Positions 33,564 to 42,365 of a DNA stretch of 64,000 nt are shown piece by piece. Within the stretch, counting starts at the first letter, position 1; each line of letters begins with the position of its first letter. The notes under the pieces were generated by a model. The model searched no databases. It saw only the letters and a list, made by a program, of their open reading frames with translations, and was not told the origin of the DNA. The stretch is from Candidatus Electrothrix aestuarii (GTDB lineage: Bacteria; Desulfobacterota; Desulfobulbia; Desulfobulbales; Desulfobulbaceae), in assembly GCA_032595685.2 (NCBI GenBank), contig CP159373.1:4503821-4567820 (forward strand), written 5' to 3'. Position numbers and translations under genes: made by a program.

Positions 33564-35255
33564 ATGCTTCAAGAATTACGTGTCAATAATCTGGCCCTGA
33601 TCAACAGGCTGGATCTGGATTTCTCCGAAACCGGCACCGGTCTGATCGCCTTTACTGGTGAAACCGGGGCGGGCAAGTCCATTATTCTTCAGGCCGTGCA
33701 TCTGCTCACTGGCGGGCGGGCCTCAGCCTCCTGGGTGCGTAACGATTGTGACCAGGCCGTGATTGAGGCCCAGTTTGGCATCAAAGGGCAGGAGGAAATC
33801 CTGACGCTCCTGCAAGAACATGGACTGGAGAACGAAGAAGACTGCATCCTCCGCCGGATCGTGAGCAGCAAGGGACGAAGCAGGATTTTTATTAATGATA
33901 GGCTGGCAACGACCAAACTGGTCAATGCCTTGGCAGAAAGCCTGGTTAATATCGCCAGCCAGCACGACCAACAGCTCCTACTCAAAAGCAATAGCCATAT
34001 CAATTTCCTCGATAGCTACGGTGAGCTTTGGGAGCAGCGTGAGCAATACCGACAGGTCTACAGTCGTTGGCAGAAGCTGGCCCGCCAACTGCGGGAACTC
34101 CAGACCCAGGAACAGGATAAGGAGCAGCGCCGGGAGTTCCTCAACTTTCAGCTCAAGGAGATCCGCGAAACAGCTCCTTTGCCAGGAGAGGATGAGCAGC
34201 TCATTAAAGAACGCGACCTGCTCAAATCATCCACCACCCTGGCAGAGCTGGTCGGTAAAAGCCATTATCAACTCCAAGACCAGATAATACCCCTGCTCAC
34301 GGAAATCCGGAAAAATATGGAGCATGCAACGGCCTATGATCCGGCCCTCAAAGAACTCTCTCAGCAGAGCAGCTCTCTTTTTTTTGAGGTAGAGGATCTG
34401 GAGGGGAATCTCCGTAATTATCTGGGGGCGATCCCCAGAGACCAGGGAAGAATGGAGCAGATATCCTCCCGACTTGCCCAGCTTCGTCAGTTACAGCGAA
34501 AATACGGCACCACCCTGGAAGAGGTCTTGGAATTTGCCGAGCAAGTAGCAAAAGAACTCAACTCTCTCGATAATCTGGATGAAAAAATTGCCGCCCTGGA
34601 AAAAGAGCTGCATACCATCGGGGAAGAACTCCAGTACAAAGCGGAAGCACTTTCTCAGGAGCGTTTGCAGGTTGCAGAGCAATTAACTGCAGCCATGCAG
34701 GCGGAACTCGGCTCCTTGAGTTTCCGTCAGGCCCTGTTTGAGGTTTCGGTAAGCACTGGCGACTTCGCCAATGCAACCACTCTCTCCGCAACGGGAGGGG
34801 ACACCGTGTCCTTTCTCTTTTCCGCCAATCCTGGTGAGCCCCCCAAACCCCTGACCGAGGTAGTTTCCGGCGGCGAGCTTTCCCGGCTCATGCTGGCCAT
34901 GAAATGCCTGCTTGCCCGACGGGACAAGGTAGATACGGTCATCTTTGATGAAATTGATGCGGGCATCGGTGGCGAGGCTGCCGAGGCCGTGGCCCGTAAG
35001 ATTGACGAGTTGGCCGGACATCATCAGGTCTTCTGTATTACCCACCTCCCCCAGATCGCCGCCTATGCAGATGCTCATTTCCTGGTAGAAAAGCAGGTTG
35101 ACACCAACCGAACCTTTACCACGATTCGAGAGCTTTCCTACGATGAACGGGTCCATGAATTGGCGAGAATGCTGGGCGGTGATAATCCCAGCGAGCAAAC
35201 CCTGATCTTTGCCAAAGAGCTGGTAGAAGGTCGAGCAGATAAAACAAAGCGTTAA
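33564..35255 (+). CDS. recN: DNA repair protein RecN
   Basis: A 563-residue SMC-like ATPase. Walker A GETGAGKS at residues 32-39, coiled-coil arms in the middle (about 150-360), ABC-type signature VSGGELSRLMLA, Walker B TVIFDEIDAGIGGEAA and the D-loop/H-loop VFCITHLPQIAAYA. RecN tethers DNA ends in double-strand break repair. The gene is intact, but its native upstream region has been replaced by a cassette flanked by a copy of its own first 124 bp. No clear promoter is seen directly upstream; the start has no strong ribosome site. Confidence 0.95.
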   Translation: MLQELRVNNLALINRLDLDFSETGTGLIAFTGETGAGKSIILQAVHLLTGGRASASWVRNDCDQAVIEAQFGIKGQEEILTLLQEHGLENEEDCILRRIVSSKGRSRIFINDRLATTKLVNALAESLVNIASQHDQQLLLKSNSHINFLDSYGELWEQREQYRQVYSRWQKLARQLRELQTQEQDKEQRREFLNFQLKEIRETAPLPGEDEQLIKERDLLKSSTTLAELVGKSHYQLQDQIIPLLTEIRKNMEHATAYDPALKELSQQSSSLFFEVEDLEGNLRNYLGAIPRDQGRMEQISSRLAQLRQLQRKYGTTLEEVLEFAEQVAKELNSLDNLDEKIAALEKELHTIGEELQYKAEALSQERLQVAEQLTAAMQAELGSLSFRQALFEVSVSTGDFANATTLSATGGDTVSFLFSANPGEPPKPLTEVVSGGELSRLMLAMKCLLARRDKVDTVIFDEIDAGIGGEAAEAVARKIDELAGHHQVFCITHLPQIAAYADAHFLVEKQVDTNRTFTTIRELSYDERVHELARMLGGDNPSEQTLIFAKELVEGRADKTKR

Positions 35256-35277
35256 GCAGAAAACAGACAGAAACATT

Positions 35278-36324
35278 ATGCAAGAAACTACCGCTCTGGG
35301 TCTCTTTTCCGGTGGCCTGGACTCCATCCTTGCCTGTCGGGTCATTGCCGAGCAGGGTATCCGGGTCCGGGCCTTAAAATTCGTCACACCTTTTTTTGAT
35401 CATGATCTGCTGGCCAGAGAAACTGCCTATCAGCAGGAGGTAAAAGAAAAATACGGTTTGGAGGTGGAGCTGGTTGATCTCAGTGCTGGCTATATAGAGC
35501 TATTGCGTAATCCCAGTCATGGATTCGGCAAGAACTTCAATCCCTGCATTGATTGCAAGATCATGATGCTCCGCAAGGCCAAGGAACTCCTCAAGGAGTA
35601 CGGAGCTTCTTTTCTCATCACTGGCGAGGTCCTGGGGCAACGCCCCATGTCGCAACGGAGGGATACCCTGAACCTGATTGAGCGGGATGCCGAGTGCCGC
35701 GATATCCTCCTTCGCCCCCTCTCTGCCCAGCTCATGACGCCTACTTTACCGGAGCGAGAAGGCCTGGTGGATCGCGATCGCCTGTATACTTTTTCCGGGC
35801 GGGGCCGCAAACCCCAGATAGCCCTGGCCCGCAAGCTGGGAATAACGGATTTCCCTGCCCCGGCAGGAGGTTGTGTATTAACCGACCCCAATCTTGCTTC
35901 TAGAATTCGCCGTTTTTATGAAGGTCTCTTCCGTATCGGCAAGGAGGAGATCACCAGCACAGACATCCAGCTCCTGCTCTTAGGGCGCCAGTTTCGCCTA
36001 CCTGGAGGGCATTGGCTGGTCTTGGGTCGGAATGAGCAGGAAAATGATCGTTTGGAAGAACTTTGTGAAGCAGAGGACTGGTTACTCTATATGCCGGAGC
36101 GTCCTGGGCCAGCAGCCCTGCTCCGCCGGGGATCAGCTCTCATTACTGATCCTGAAGAGCGGGAGAGCATTCTTGCTACGGTGACAGGATTAATAATCCG
36201 ATTTGGTCGCAAGATAGAAGGCGCCTTCCCTCCAGGAGAGGTCCTTTTTCAGGAAGGAGACAGGCAAGTAATGCTGCAAGGAGAGATGCTTGCCGACGAA
36301 GTTTTTCAAGAGTGGATTGTATAG
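35278..36324 (+). CDS. PP-loop ATPase, ThiI/MnmA-like tRNA thiolation-family protein
   Basis: A 348-residue protein with an N-terminal PP-loop SGGLDSILA (about residues 11-19) that adenylates a substrate, and conserved cysteines in NPCIDCK (about 89-95) and PAGGCVLTD (about 199-207), spaced as in tRNA 4-thiouridine/2-thiouridine synthases. The C-terminal 130 residues resemble the small domain attached to such proteins in delta-proteobacteria. Probable role: sulfur insertion into tRNA; the exact position is uncertain. It starts 22 bp after recN. Confidence 0.8.
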   Translation: MQETTALGLFSGGLDSILACRVIAEQGIRVRALKFVTPFFDHDLLARETAYQQEVKEKYGLEVELVDLSAGYIELLRNPSHGFGKNFNPCIDCKIMMLRKAKELLKEYGASFLITGEVLGQRPMSQRRDTLNLIERDAECRDILLRPLSAQLMTPTLPEREGLVDRDRLYTFSGRGRKPQIALARKLGITDFPAPAGGCVLTDPNLASRIRRFYEGLFRIGKEEITSTDIQLLLLGRQFRLPGGHWLVLGRNEQENDRLEELCEAEDWLLYMPERPGPAALLRRGSALITDPEERESILATVTGLIIRFGRKIEGAFPPGEVLFQEGDRQVMLQGEMLADEVFQEWIV

Positions 36325-36412
36325 GGCTTCTAAAATCAAATAGCACAAATCATGCCATACCGCTGGGGATATATAGGGGGGGTATTAGGGAACAAAACGC
36401 CCTACGGGCGGA

Positions 36413-37662
36413 TTAAAACGGAAGCAATTGCGGTATCCACTTAACCTGCCGACCCGAAGAGTTTCTCTTGTTGCATTCTTGTTTACTCTTGCTTTCCACA
36501 AAAGGTCCGTCTCTGCTCAGATCAAAGATATCTCCATAGTCAGGATGCCAAATCCGCCATAAAAACATTTTTTCTTTACAGTTTGGACATGTTAACGGAT
36601 CTTTCCCGAAACTCTGTACTAGACGCTCTCTCCAGCTCAATGACCTTGAATCACTTTTCATGAATTCAAAAGTCTTCTGGATAAAACGTTTACAGTCCAT
36701 CAAAATCTCTATCGCGATTGTTTTTGTACGTCGAGAATATAACCCATAATGGCGGACCATCTTGAATCCCTTTAGCGGGATATGGTCAATTAATCGTTGT
36801 ATGAACTCTTTGGCTGGAATCGCTTCGGTAACTTTAACTTCTGTTTTATGATCAATATACCAAAATGTTACTTCCTCACCATCGTAATTCGTTATCTTGT
36901 GCTCTGCCAATGCTGGACGAGCCATATAGCGACCAATATATCGAGCTGCATGTCTTGCTGATGTCATCTTGCTTTTACCATTTACATAAAAACCATTACG
37001 TTGGCTTTTAAACAGGTAATCTATGAATCTTACATTTTCTTTTGTTTGCGGCAAGCTAGCCTTTATTTCAGTCAGCAAATAATATTGCCATTTTTTTCTA
37101 AGCAGACCATATGGCAAAAATGGAATATCAACCCACTGATTGGAAGATGTTAATCCTCCTTCTGTCATTAACATATGGACATGCGGATTAAACTTAAGAT
37201 CTCTTCCAAACGTATGGACAACTAATAGAATTCCCGGAACAGCATCAACTCCTTTACTTTGAAGTACTTCCACAGCCGCTTTTGAAGCACAATCCATCAT
37301 AATCTTGATCAGCATACGATCACTAAAAATTATCTTTCGGAGTTCTTGTGGAATGGTAAACACTAAATGTCGATGAACTACGTCGAATATACTTTTCACT
37401 GTCTTTTCAACCCATTCATCGACGTATCGCTTACCGCAAGACGTACAGAATCGACACTTACAGGTGAACCCTACTCTCTTTTTTCAAAACAATTCGGACA
37501 AATATACTCGACATAGCCATTGGTAGACTCTCCACAGTTGATCATTTTTTCTACATTTTCAACGATTGACTCCCAGTGAAGGCTTGAGTACCTGCTTGCC
37601 AATTCAACGCAGACTACATACCAAAAATCACGAAAGATTAATTTTATCAGCTTATTTTTCAT
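36413..37662 (-). pseudogene. IS91-family transposase, split by a frameshift
   Basis: Two frames make one HUH-type transposase. The N-terminal piece (37471-37662) ends in the first zinc-finger pair ICPNCFEK; the sequence then continues in the next frame as FTCKCRFCTSCGKRYVDEW and into the 36413-37399 frame with HRHLVFTIPQEL, the HUH motif region FNPHVHMLMTEGG, catalytic-tyrosine region SARHAARYIGRYMARP and a C-terminal zinc-binding LTCPNCKEKM. The break is at six Ts (37479-37484 on the plus strand); seven would restore the frame. Rolling-circle ends (oriIS, terIS) could not be located. Confidence 0.8.
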
Positions 37663-37769
37663 TAAGCTAATACTCTATTCGCAATTACAACATGTTGAAA
37701 GGAAAATTTTATAATTTCCTATACAAAAATGGAGAAATGTAAAAACTATTTGATTATCTTTCCTTCATG

Positions 37770-38001
37770 CTCCCCATTCGCTTATTTTTTTGTAGTTTGT
37801 TGAATTTTAACTTTCTGTACTTGCGTGGTTTATTTTTTTGCGCAAAATCAATTCCAGATAGTTTTTTGCTCCACATGTTGACGGGCGAAAAATTTATTGC
37901 CACATAAACGAATTTCACCGTCTCCGACATCGAAATTAGGATTTTTTAGTCAGATTTGGTGAAATTCTCCGAACTGCGTTTTGAAATGAGCGAATGGGGA
38001 G
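37770..38001. mobile_element. MITE-like element, 232 bp, with 6-bp target duplication
   Basis: Terminal inverted repeats CTCCCCATTCGCT (37770-37782) and AGCGAATGGGGAG (37989-38001), extended inward by a few bases. Immediately outside both ends is the direct repeat TTCATG (37764-37769 and 38002-38007), a textbook target-site duplication. The interior is AT-rich and non-coding. It lies between the IS91 remnant and the riboswitch. No matching autonomous element is seen in the window. Confidence 0.75.
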
Positions 38002-38066
38002 TTCATGACATTAAATAAAAATTAAGAGAAGCTTGTATGCAATCTTAGCAGGTTTTTCAATACATC

Positions 38067-38173
38067 CTTTCTGGTTACAGGAGAAGCCAGAAAGTTGATA
38101 AAGCCACAGCCGTCGTGAGGCGGTGTCGGAAAGCCACGGATCTCAACAGCGAGACCGCCGGGTTACCTGCTTT
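38067..38173 (+). promoter_or_regulatory. GEMM-type (c-di-GMP or cGAMP) riboswitch candidate
   Basis: The sequence 38096-38173 matches the GEMM-I plan: GATAAAGCCACAGCC, a short hairpin (GCCG / CGGT with loop TCGTGAGG), then GTCGGAAAGCCACGG, a second hairpin (TCTC-AACAGC-GAGA) and the hallmark CCGCCGGGTTACC. A separate hairpin CTTTCTGG / CCAGAAAG (38067-38094) precedes it. It sits 30-100 bp upstream of the secreted-protein ATG at 38205, so it probably controls that gene in response to c-di-GMP or 3',3'-cGAMP (the latter used by Geobacter-type GEMM-Ib). The AAAGCC and GGGTTACC blocks are seen directly; ligand class is inference. Confidence 0.7.
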
Positions 38174-38204
38174 CATTAAACGCTCTAAAACCAGGAGGAA
38201 TGTT

Positions 38205-39344
38205 ATGAAAACCACATCTCAAAAAATCCGCAGAACTTTCATCACCGCAGCAGCAATTCTTTTTGCAGTTCCCTTTACCGCTCAGGCTCAAGGTCCTCAA
38301 CTTGAAGTCATTGATCTGGATCAACGCTGGGTTGTAGAATTACAGGAGCCTGTTTATAACGGTGTTAACACAACCTTTACATACAGGGTCACTGTCAACG
38401 GCGATCCCGAACTGAGTCATTTTGACGTTGCGCTTCCCGAAGAAGCATCCGGTATCGGGGAACCGGCACCGGAACTGGGAGACCCGACAGCGCCCCAAGA
38501 CTATGAAGGTCTTACAAATGGCGACTGGACAAAATGGGACAGTCCAGTGAAAAGAGGAGACTCCGGTGATTACTCCTTTGTTTTTGAAGGAGACCTTACA
38601 GGAGTGACAGGAACATGTATGGTGGCTGTCAAAGCCGGAAAGCTTTTTGCTGTTGCTCAGGTTCCGGGGCCTTGCGACCCTGTTGTTGAGGAAGAAAAAG
38701 GTATTGATGTCGAATTCTCCGAACCCCTGCAGCCCATCGACAAGCTCACCCCTCAGGTCTGTACTGACGAACTGAAACGTCAGCCTCTGGTCGCTGGACA
38801 GAATATTGATGTCGGCTATGTATGCGCCAGAGTCGAGGATCAGGACGAAGACGGTGATGCAGACACCTTGGTTGTCACCTATGAAACCGACAACGGCTGG
38901 CATATTGACCAAACACATCTTTGATGGTTTCGTAAAAAGTCCAATTTTGCGAAAAAACCTCTCGTAACTCATTGAGTTATCGTCTGCGATTTGCCGTTTT
39001 TCGACTTTTTACCAGACCATCATCTTTGGGTAGAGAACAACGAAGATCCGGTACTCCCTGCGAACAAAAAAGGAAATCCTAAAATTGGAAACTTCCCTCA
39101 TGTTAGTGAGAATGTAGCTGATACAGTCAAAGAAGTTGAGATTCCCTTGGAGAACTTCGGCAACCTGCAGGAAATGTTATGTGATGGCGGAGGAATGGCT
39201 CTGGAGCTGAATGCAGATGTGGCTGCCCATGCATCCGTACTTCATGACACTCTTGGCCAGGAAACCGCTTGGGCCGCTGGCGACCAGATTGTCGCAAAAG
39301 GCAGTTGGGCTATGAAATCCGAGTTCAAGTTCACATGCAAGTAA
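38205..39344 (+). pseudogene. Riboswitch-preceded secreted protein, interrupted by a MITE
   Basis: Starts MKTTSQKIRRTFITAAAI with a signal peptide cleaved near TAQAQ; AGGAGG lies ahead of the ATG. The first part (to 38924) ends at a stop inside an inserted 97-bp element, and the same frame resumes after it (WVENNEDPVLPANKKGN to EFKFTCK, stop 39342-39344). Removing the insert plus one 8-bp target copy (105 bp, exactly 35 codons) restores a 344-residue protein reading IDQTHLWVENNED. No domain is recognised; the N-terminal half looks like an immunoglobulin-like beta fold (TFTYRVTVNGDPELSHFDV). A truncated 239-residue product may still be made and secreted. Confidence 0.8.
38924..39020. mobile_element. 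97-bp palindromic MITE with 8-bp target duplication
   Basis: Ends ATGGTTTCGTAAAAAGTC and GACTTTTTACCAGACCAT are inverted repeats (16 of 18 match), and the middle has AACTCATTGAGTT. The 8-bp direct repeat CATCTTTG flanks it (38916-38923 and 39021-39028). It splits the secreted-protein gene without changing frame. From memory, near-palindromic repeats with this TTCGTAAAAAGTC end are common in delta-proteobacterial genomes. Confidence 0.85.
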
Positions 39345-39386
39345 GCTAATAACGCAATAGAGCTGAAGGAGCTGAAGAGCTTTGTA

Positions 39387-39419
39387 AAAGAGCGGTTCGT
39401 AAAGAACCGCTCTTTTTTT
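39387..39419 (+). terminator. Intrinsic terminator of the interrupted secreted-protein gene
   Basis: AAAGAGCGGTTC / GAACCGCTCTTT, 12 bp, loop GTAAA, followed by seven Ts. A strong rho-independent terminator separating this gene from the protease gene. Confidence 0.9.
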
Positions 39420-39472
39420 ATTTCAATTGCTGGTCACAACTATAGACTTTTATCCAATACATAGAGTATATG

Positions 39473-39500
39473 TTATACGCTGTCAGTGCTGACGGCATAA
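39473..39500. promoter_or_regulatory. Imperfect palindrome upstream of the papain-like protease
   Basis: TTATACGCTGTCAG-TG-CTGACGGCATAA, a 28-bp dyad with three mismatched pairs, 24-51 bp before the protease ATG. It could be an operator or a hairpin in the 5' leader. No transcription factor can be named. Confidence 0.45.
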
Positions 39501-39523
39501 CAGAAATAAAAAAAGGAAAGGAG

Positions 39524-41077
39524 ATGAAGAAACTGAACAGAAGAACAACAATATTTGCTCTTGTCTTAGCCTTCTGCTTTACCTGCCTGACCGGTCCAGG
39601 TTTTGCTAAATCACAGAAGCCGAAAAGCTACCCCCTCGGTGACATTCCGTTACCTAAAGAAATTTATAAAAAACATCTTAAACTCTCGGCAATGGATATG
39701 GCCGGGGAATTACCTGCTTCCTATGATGCCCGTAAGGACGGCATTGTCACCTCAGCCAAAAATCAAGGCTCATGCGGTTCCTGCTGGGCCTTTGCCAGTG
39801 TCGGGGCTATGGAGTCGCATCTGCTCAGGGCATACAATGTCGGGCCGGAAGATCTCTCCGAGCAACAGCAGGTTTCCTGCAACACAGCCATGTGGGGCTG
39901 CTCCGGTGGGAGTGCCAATGCTATCCGTTTCTGGGAAGGAGACGGGCCCAGTGATGAAGACTATTTTCCGTATACTGCTTCCGATACAACGACCTGCATC
40001 AATGAAGAGGGCGCCCAGCTCAACTATCGGGTAACAGGTTGGCATACTGTGGCTGAAGCTGACTTTAAAAATTCTCTGTACACCTACGGCCCCAGTTACT
40101 GGCGTTATACTGTGCATGGAGACTTCTATACCTACTGGAATTATGGTCAGCCTGGTGAGGTTTATATTAATACCGCTGCCGACGTTAAAGGCGGTCATGC
40201 TGTGCTGCTGATCGGTTGGGATGATAGCAAGCAGGCATACCTTTGCAAAAACAGCTGGGGCGAGTTCGGCGGCCCCAACGGAGACGGAACCTTCTGGATC
40301 GCTTATTCCGGTCATGCCAACGACCTTGGATTCGGCATGGCAAACTTCAGCCTGACCTCCCTGGCTTGCTCTTCGGATGCTGAATGCGATGACGGTGTAT
40401 ATTGTAACGGGCAGGAAACCTGTAACGTAAGCACCGGTGCCTGTGAGGCAGGAACAGCTATTACCTGCGGCAGCGACGGAAGTTTTTGCAACGGAGAAGA
40501 AGTCTGCAACGAGGCAACACAGAGTTGCGGTAGCACGGGTGATCCCTGTGGATTGGGTACTGTCTGTGACGAGGCCGCTGATTTCTGTGCATCACTCTGC
40601 GGTAACGGTGTCTGTGATGCTGGTGAAAACTGCTCCTCCTGCCCAAGCGACTGCATCGGCGGAACAGCTGGCGGTACCTGTGGCGGTTGTTTCAAAGGAA
40701 AATGCGATGATATCTGTCAATCGAACAAAGAAGATTATTCCTGCTCGGACTGCTGGTCCAGCTACTGTTGCGGAGATGGAACCTGCGAGGGCGAGGAAAA
40801 CAGCACAAACTGTGCTATAGACTGTCCTGTGCCTGTTTGCGGCGACGGCGTTTGTGATGCAGAAGAAGATAACAGCACTTGTCCGGCAGATTGTCCGGTG
40901 GCTGCGCAGGAGATTTGTGATAACGGCCTGGATGATGATTCCGACGGTGCCATAGACTGTGCAGACAGTGATTGTTTTGCTTCAGCGGCCTGCCAATGCG
41001 GCGGAAAAAATGCTGCGTGTCAGTCTGGCAGTGAATGCTGCTCCAATGTTTGTCGCAACGGCAAGTGCGCTCCTTGA
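39524..41077 (+). CDS. Secreted papain-like (C1A) cysteine protease with Cys-rich repeats
   Basis: A 517-residue protein; ATG 39524 follows AAAGGAG. Signal peptide (ALVLAFCFTCLTGPGFA) and a short pro-region precede the C1 peptidase domain: LPASYDARKDG, oxyanion Gln and catalytic Cys in NQGSCGSCWAFA, GGSANAI, catalytic His in KGGHAVLLIGWDD and Asn in CKNSWGEFGG. From about residue 285 the protein is Cys-rich with several modules: SDAECDDGVYCNGQETC-type, CGNGVCDAGENCSSCPSDC-type (three copies of GDGVCDAEE/GNGVCDAGE style), and DNGLDDDSDGAIDCADSDC. These occur in large secreted proteins of myxobacteria and delta-proteobacteria. Likely an extracellular or surface protease, possibly calcium-binding through the Asp-rich parts. 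Confidence 0.9.
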   Translation: MKKLNRRTTIFALVLAFCFTCLTGPGFAKSQKPKSYPLGDIPLPKEIYKKHLKLSAMDMAGELPASYDARKDGIVTSAKNQGSCGSCWAFASVGAMESHLLRAYNVGPEDLSEQQQVSCNTAMWGCSGGSANAIRFWEGDGPSDEDYFPYTASDTTTCINEEGAQLNYRVTGWHTVAEADFKNSLYTYGPSYWRYTVHGDFYTYWNYGQPGEVYINTAADVKGGHAVLLIGWDDSKQAYLCKNSWGEFGGPNGDGTFWIAYSGHANDLGFGMANFSLTSLACSSDAECDDGVYCNGQETCNVSTGACEAGTAITCGSDGSFCNGEEVCNEATQSCGSTGDPCGLGTVCDEAADFCASLCGNGVCDAGENCSSCPSDCIGGTAGGTCGGCFKGKCDDICQSNKEDYSCSDCWSSYCCGDGTCEGEENSTNCAIDCPVPVCGDGVCDAEEDNSTCPADCPVAAQEICDNGLDDDSDGAIDCADSDCFASAACQCGGKNAACQSGSECCSNVCRNGKCAP

Positions 41078-41129
41078 GTGATGGGAATGGAAAATATTCT
41101 GATATAAAAGGATTTTTTTCACTTAATTT

Positions 41130-41164
41130 AAATAAGGGCGACCCCTCCAGGGGCGCCCTTATTT
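41130..41164 (+). terminator. Intrinsic terminator after the papain-like protease
   Basis: AAATAAGGGCG-ACCCCTCCAGGGG-CGCCCTTATTT, a long GC-rich stem flanked by A and T tracts; probably bidirectional. Confidence 0.85.
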
Positions 41165-41303
41165 ATATGCTCAGAATAGTGTTTTACAGAAACAGTTGGT
41201 GCTGAATATCTTAGTTGATATTACGATGTATTTTAAGTAGTGTCTCCGAAATATGATTGATCCTCTCTGGAGAGGAAATAAAAATAACTACGGAGAATGG
41301 TGT

Positions 41304-41813
41304 ATGACCGATCCACTTGAACAACAGGTGCGTGCTGAGCTTAAAAAAGGGCGCAGCAAGAAGGAAATCCTCAAGACCCTGGCAACAGCTGATACCAAAG
41401 AAGATGTCGTCTGGTATCTGGAACAATATCCCACAGAAAAAAAGAGAAAAAAAATAGTTTGGCTCAATTGGCTTTTGGTTGTGGCAGTGCTGATCGTTAC
41501 GGTGAAGAAACTTTATTTTATCGCTTTAATACAGCTAAACGCGGTTGCGATGGATCAATTTTCTCCTTTACTGCTTGTAGAATTACTTGTCCCTGCGATT
41601 AATTTTTATGCCATAACGAAGGTGATTCGCTATTTCCGGCAGGGATATCAATTTATAGCAGTGCTTGCACTTTTAGCTTTATTTCGCCCAGAAAATCGAA
41701 TCATGCCCGACGGCGCTCTGTACCTCTTGGCTATTGCACTGGGGGTTTATCTGCTACTGCACCTTTTCCCAAAACGCAGCAAGCAAGGAGACGCGGAGCT
41801 CTTGGCGGAATAA
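41304..41813 (+). CDS. Membrane protein of unknown function
   Basis: A 169-residue protein started at MTDPLEQQVRAELKKGR (CGGAGAA upstream); the frame is open to 41253. A soluble, charged N-terminal region (1-50, with KKEILKTLATADTKEDV resembling a short helical domain) precedes about four membrane helices: LNWLLVVAVLIVTV, FSPLLLVELLVPAINFY, FIAVLALLALF and LYLLAIALGVYLLLHLF. The end is polar. No family recognised. It stands alone between two terminators. Confidence 0.65.
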   Translation: MTDPLEQQVRAELKKGRSKKEILKTLATADTKEDVVWYLEQYPTEKKRKKIVWLNWLLVVAVLIVTVKKLYFIALIQLNAVAMDQFSPLLLVELLVPAINFYAITKVIRYFRQGYQFIAVLALLALFRPENRIMPDGALYLLAIALGVYLLLHLFPKRSKQGDAELLAE

Positions 41814-41890
41814 TCTTCTTGGTCATTAGGCTCTATCATGCCCCATAGTCGTTGTGCCGTCGTTGTGGGTGATCTTTATAGAATCATGAG

Positions 41891-41931
41891 AATAAGGGGA
41901 GATTCTTTCTGAAGAATCTCCCTTATTTTTT
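41891..41931. terminator. Intrinsic terminator
   Basis: AATAAGGGGAGATTCTT / AAGAATCTCCCTTATT, one bulged base, loop about 5, followed by TTTTT. Ends the membrane-protein transcript. Confidence 0.8.
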
Positions 41932-42038
41932 GGCTCTAAGAAATATGCTACGCGAATTTTTCATTGACAAAAGTGTAGTTAGTATTTAATTATATCATTA
42001 ATTAGTTAATTGCTAAATCTCTAGGCCGGAGAAAAAAG

Positions 42039-42323
42039 ATGGATGACCAAGTCGATAATCTGGCTATTTTGCTCAAATCCATATCTCACCCTATTCGCTT
42101 AAAAATTCTCTGCCTTCTCCAGGATAAAGAGCTGACAGTGAGTGAAATTCGGGAAGAAGTGGAAACCAGTGGGGCAAATATCAGTCAGCATTTGAACATA
42201 ATGAGAAACCAAGGTATCATCGACTCGCGCAAAGAAGCGAATTTTATTTACAATCGTATTGCGGACGAGCGAATTATCGAGTTAATGAAGACGATGAAGC
42301 AGTTATTTTGCGCCATCGCCTAA
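42039..42323 (+). CDS. ArsR-family winged-helix transcriptional regulator
   Basis: A 94-residue ArsR/SmtB-like protein: LLKSISHPIRLKILCLLQDKELTVSEI, recognition helix region SGANISQHLNIMRNQGIIDSRKEANFIYNRI. It lacks the CxC metal site of classical ArsR in the recognition helix; a single Cys in ILCLL and one in QLFCAIA are present, so the signal may be redox, a small molecule or sulfide-related. The AT-rich region just upstream (about 41980-42015, with repeated TTAATTA) is a plausible operator. It lies 42 bp before the RND exporter gene, which it probably represses. Confidence 0.88.
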   Translation: MDDQVDNLAILLKSISHPIRLKILCLLQDKELTVSEIREEVETSGANISQHLNIMRNQGIIDSRKEANFIYNRIADERIIELMKTMKQLFCAIA

Positions 42324-42365
42324 ACAGATATCAAGCAAGGAAGAGATAAATAACAGGAGGCAGTC

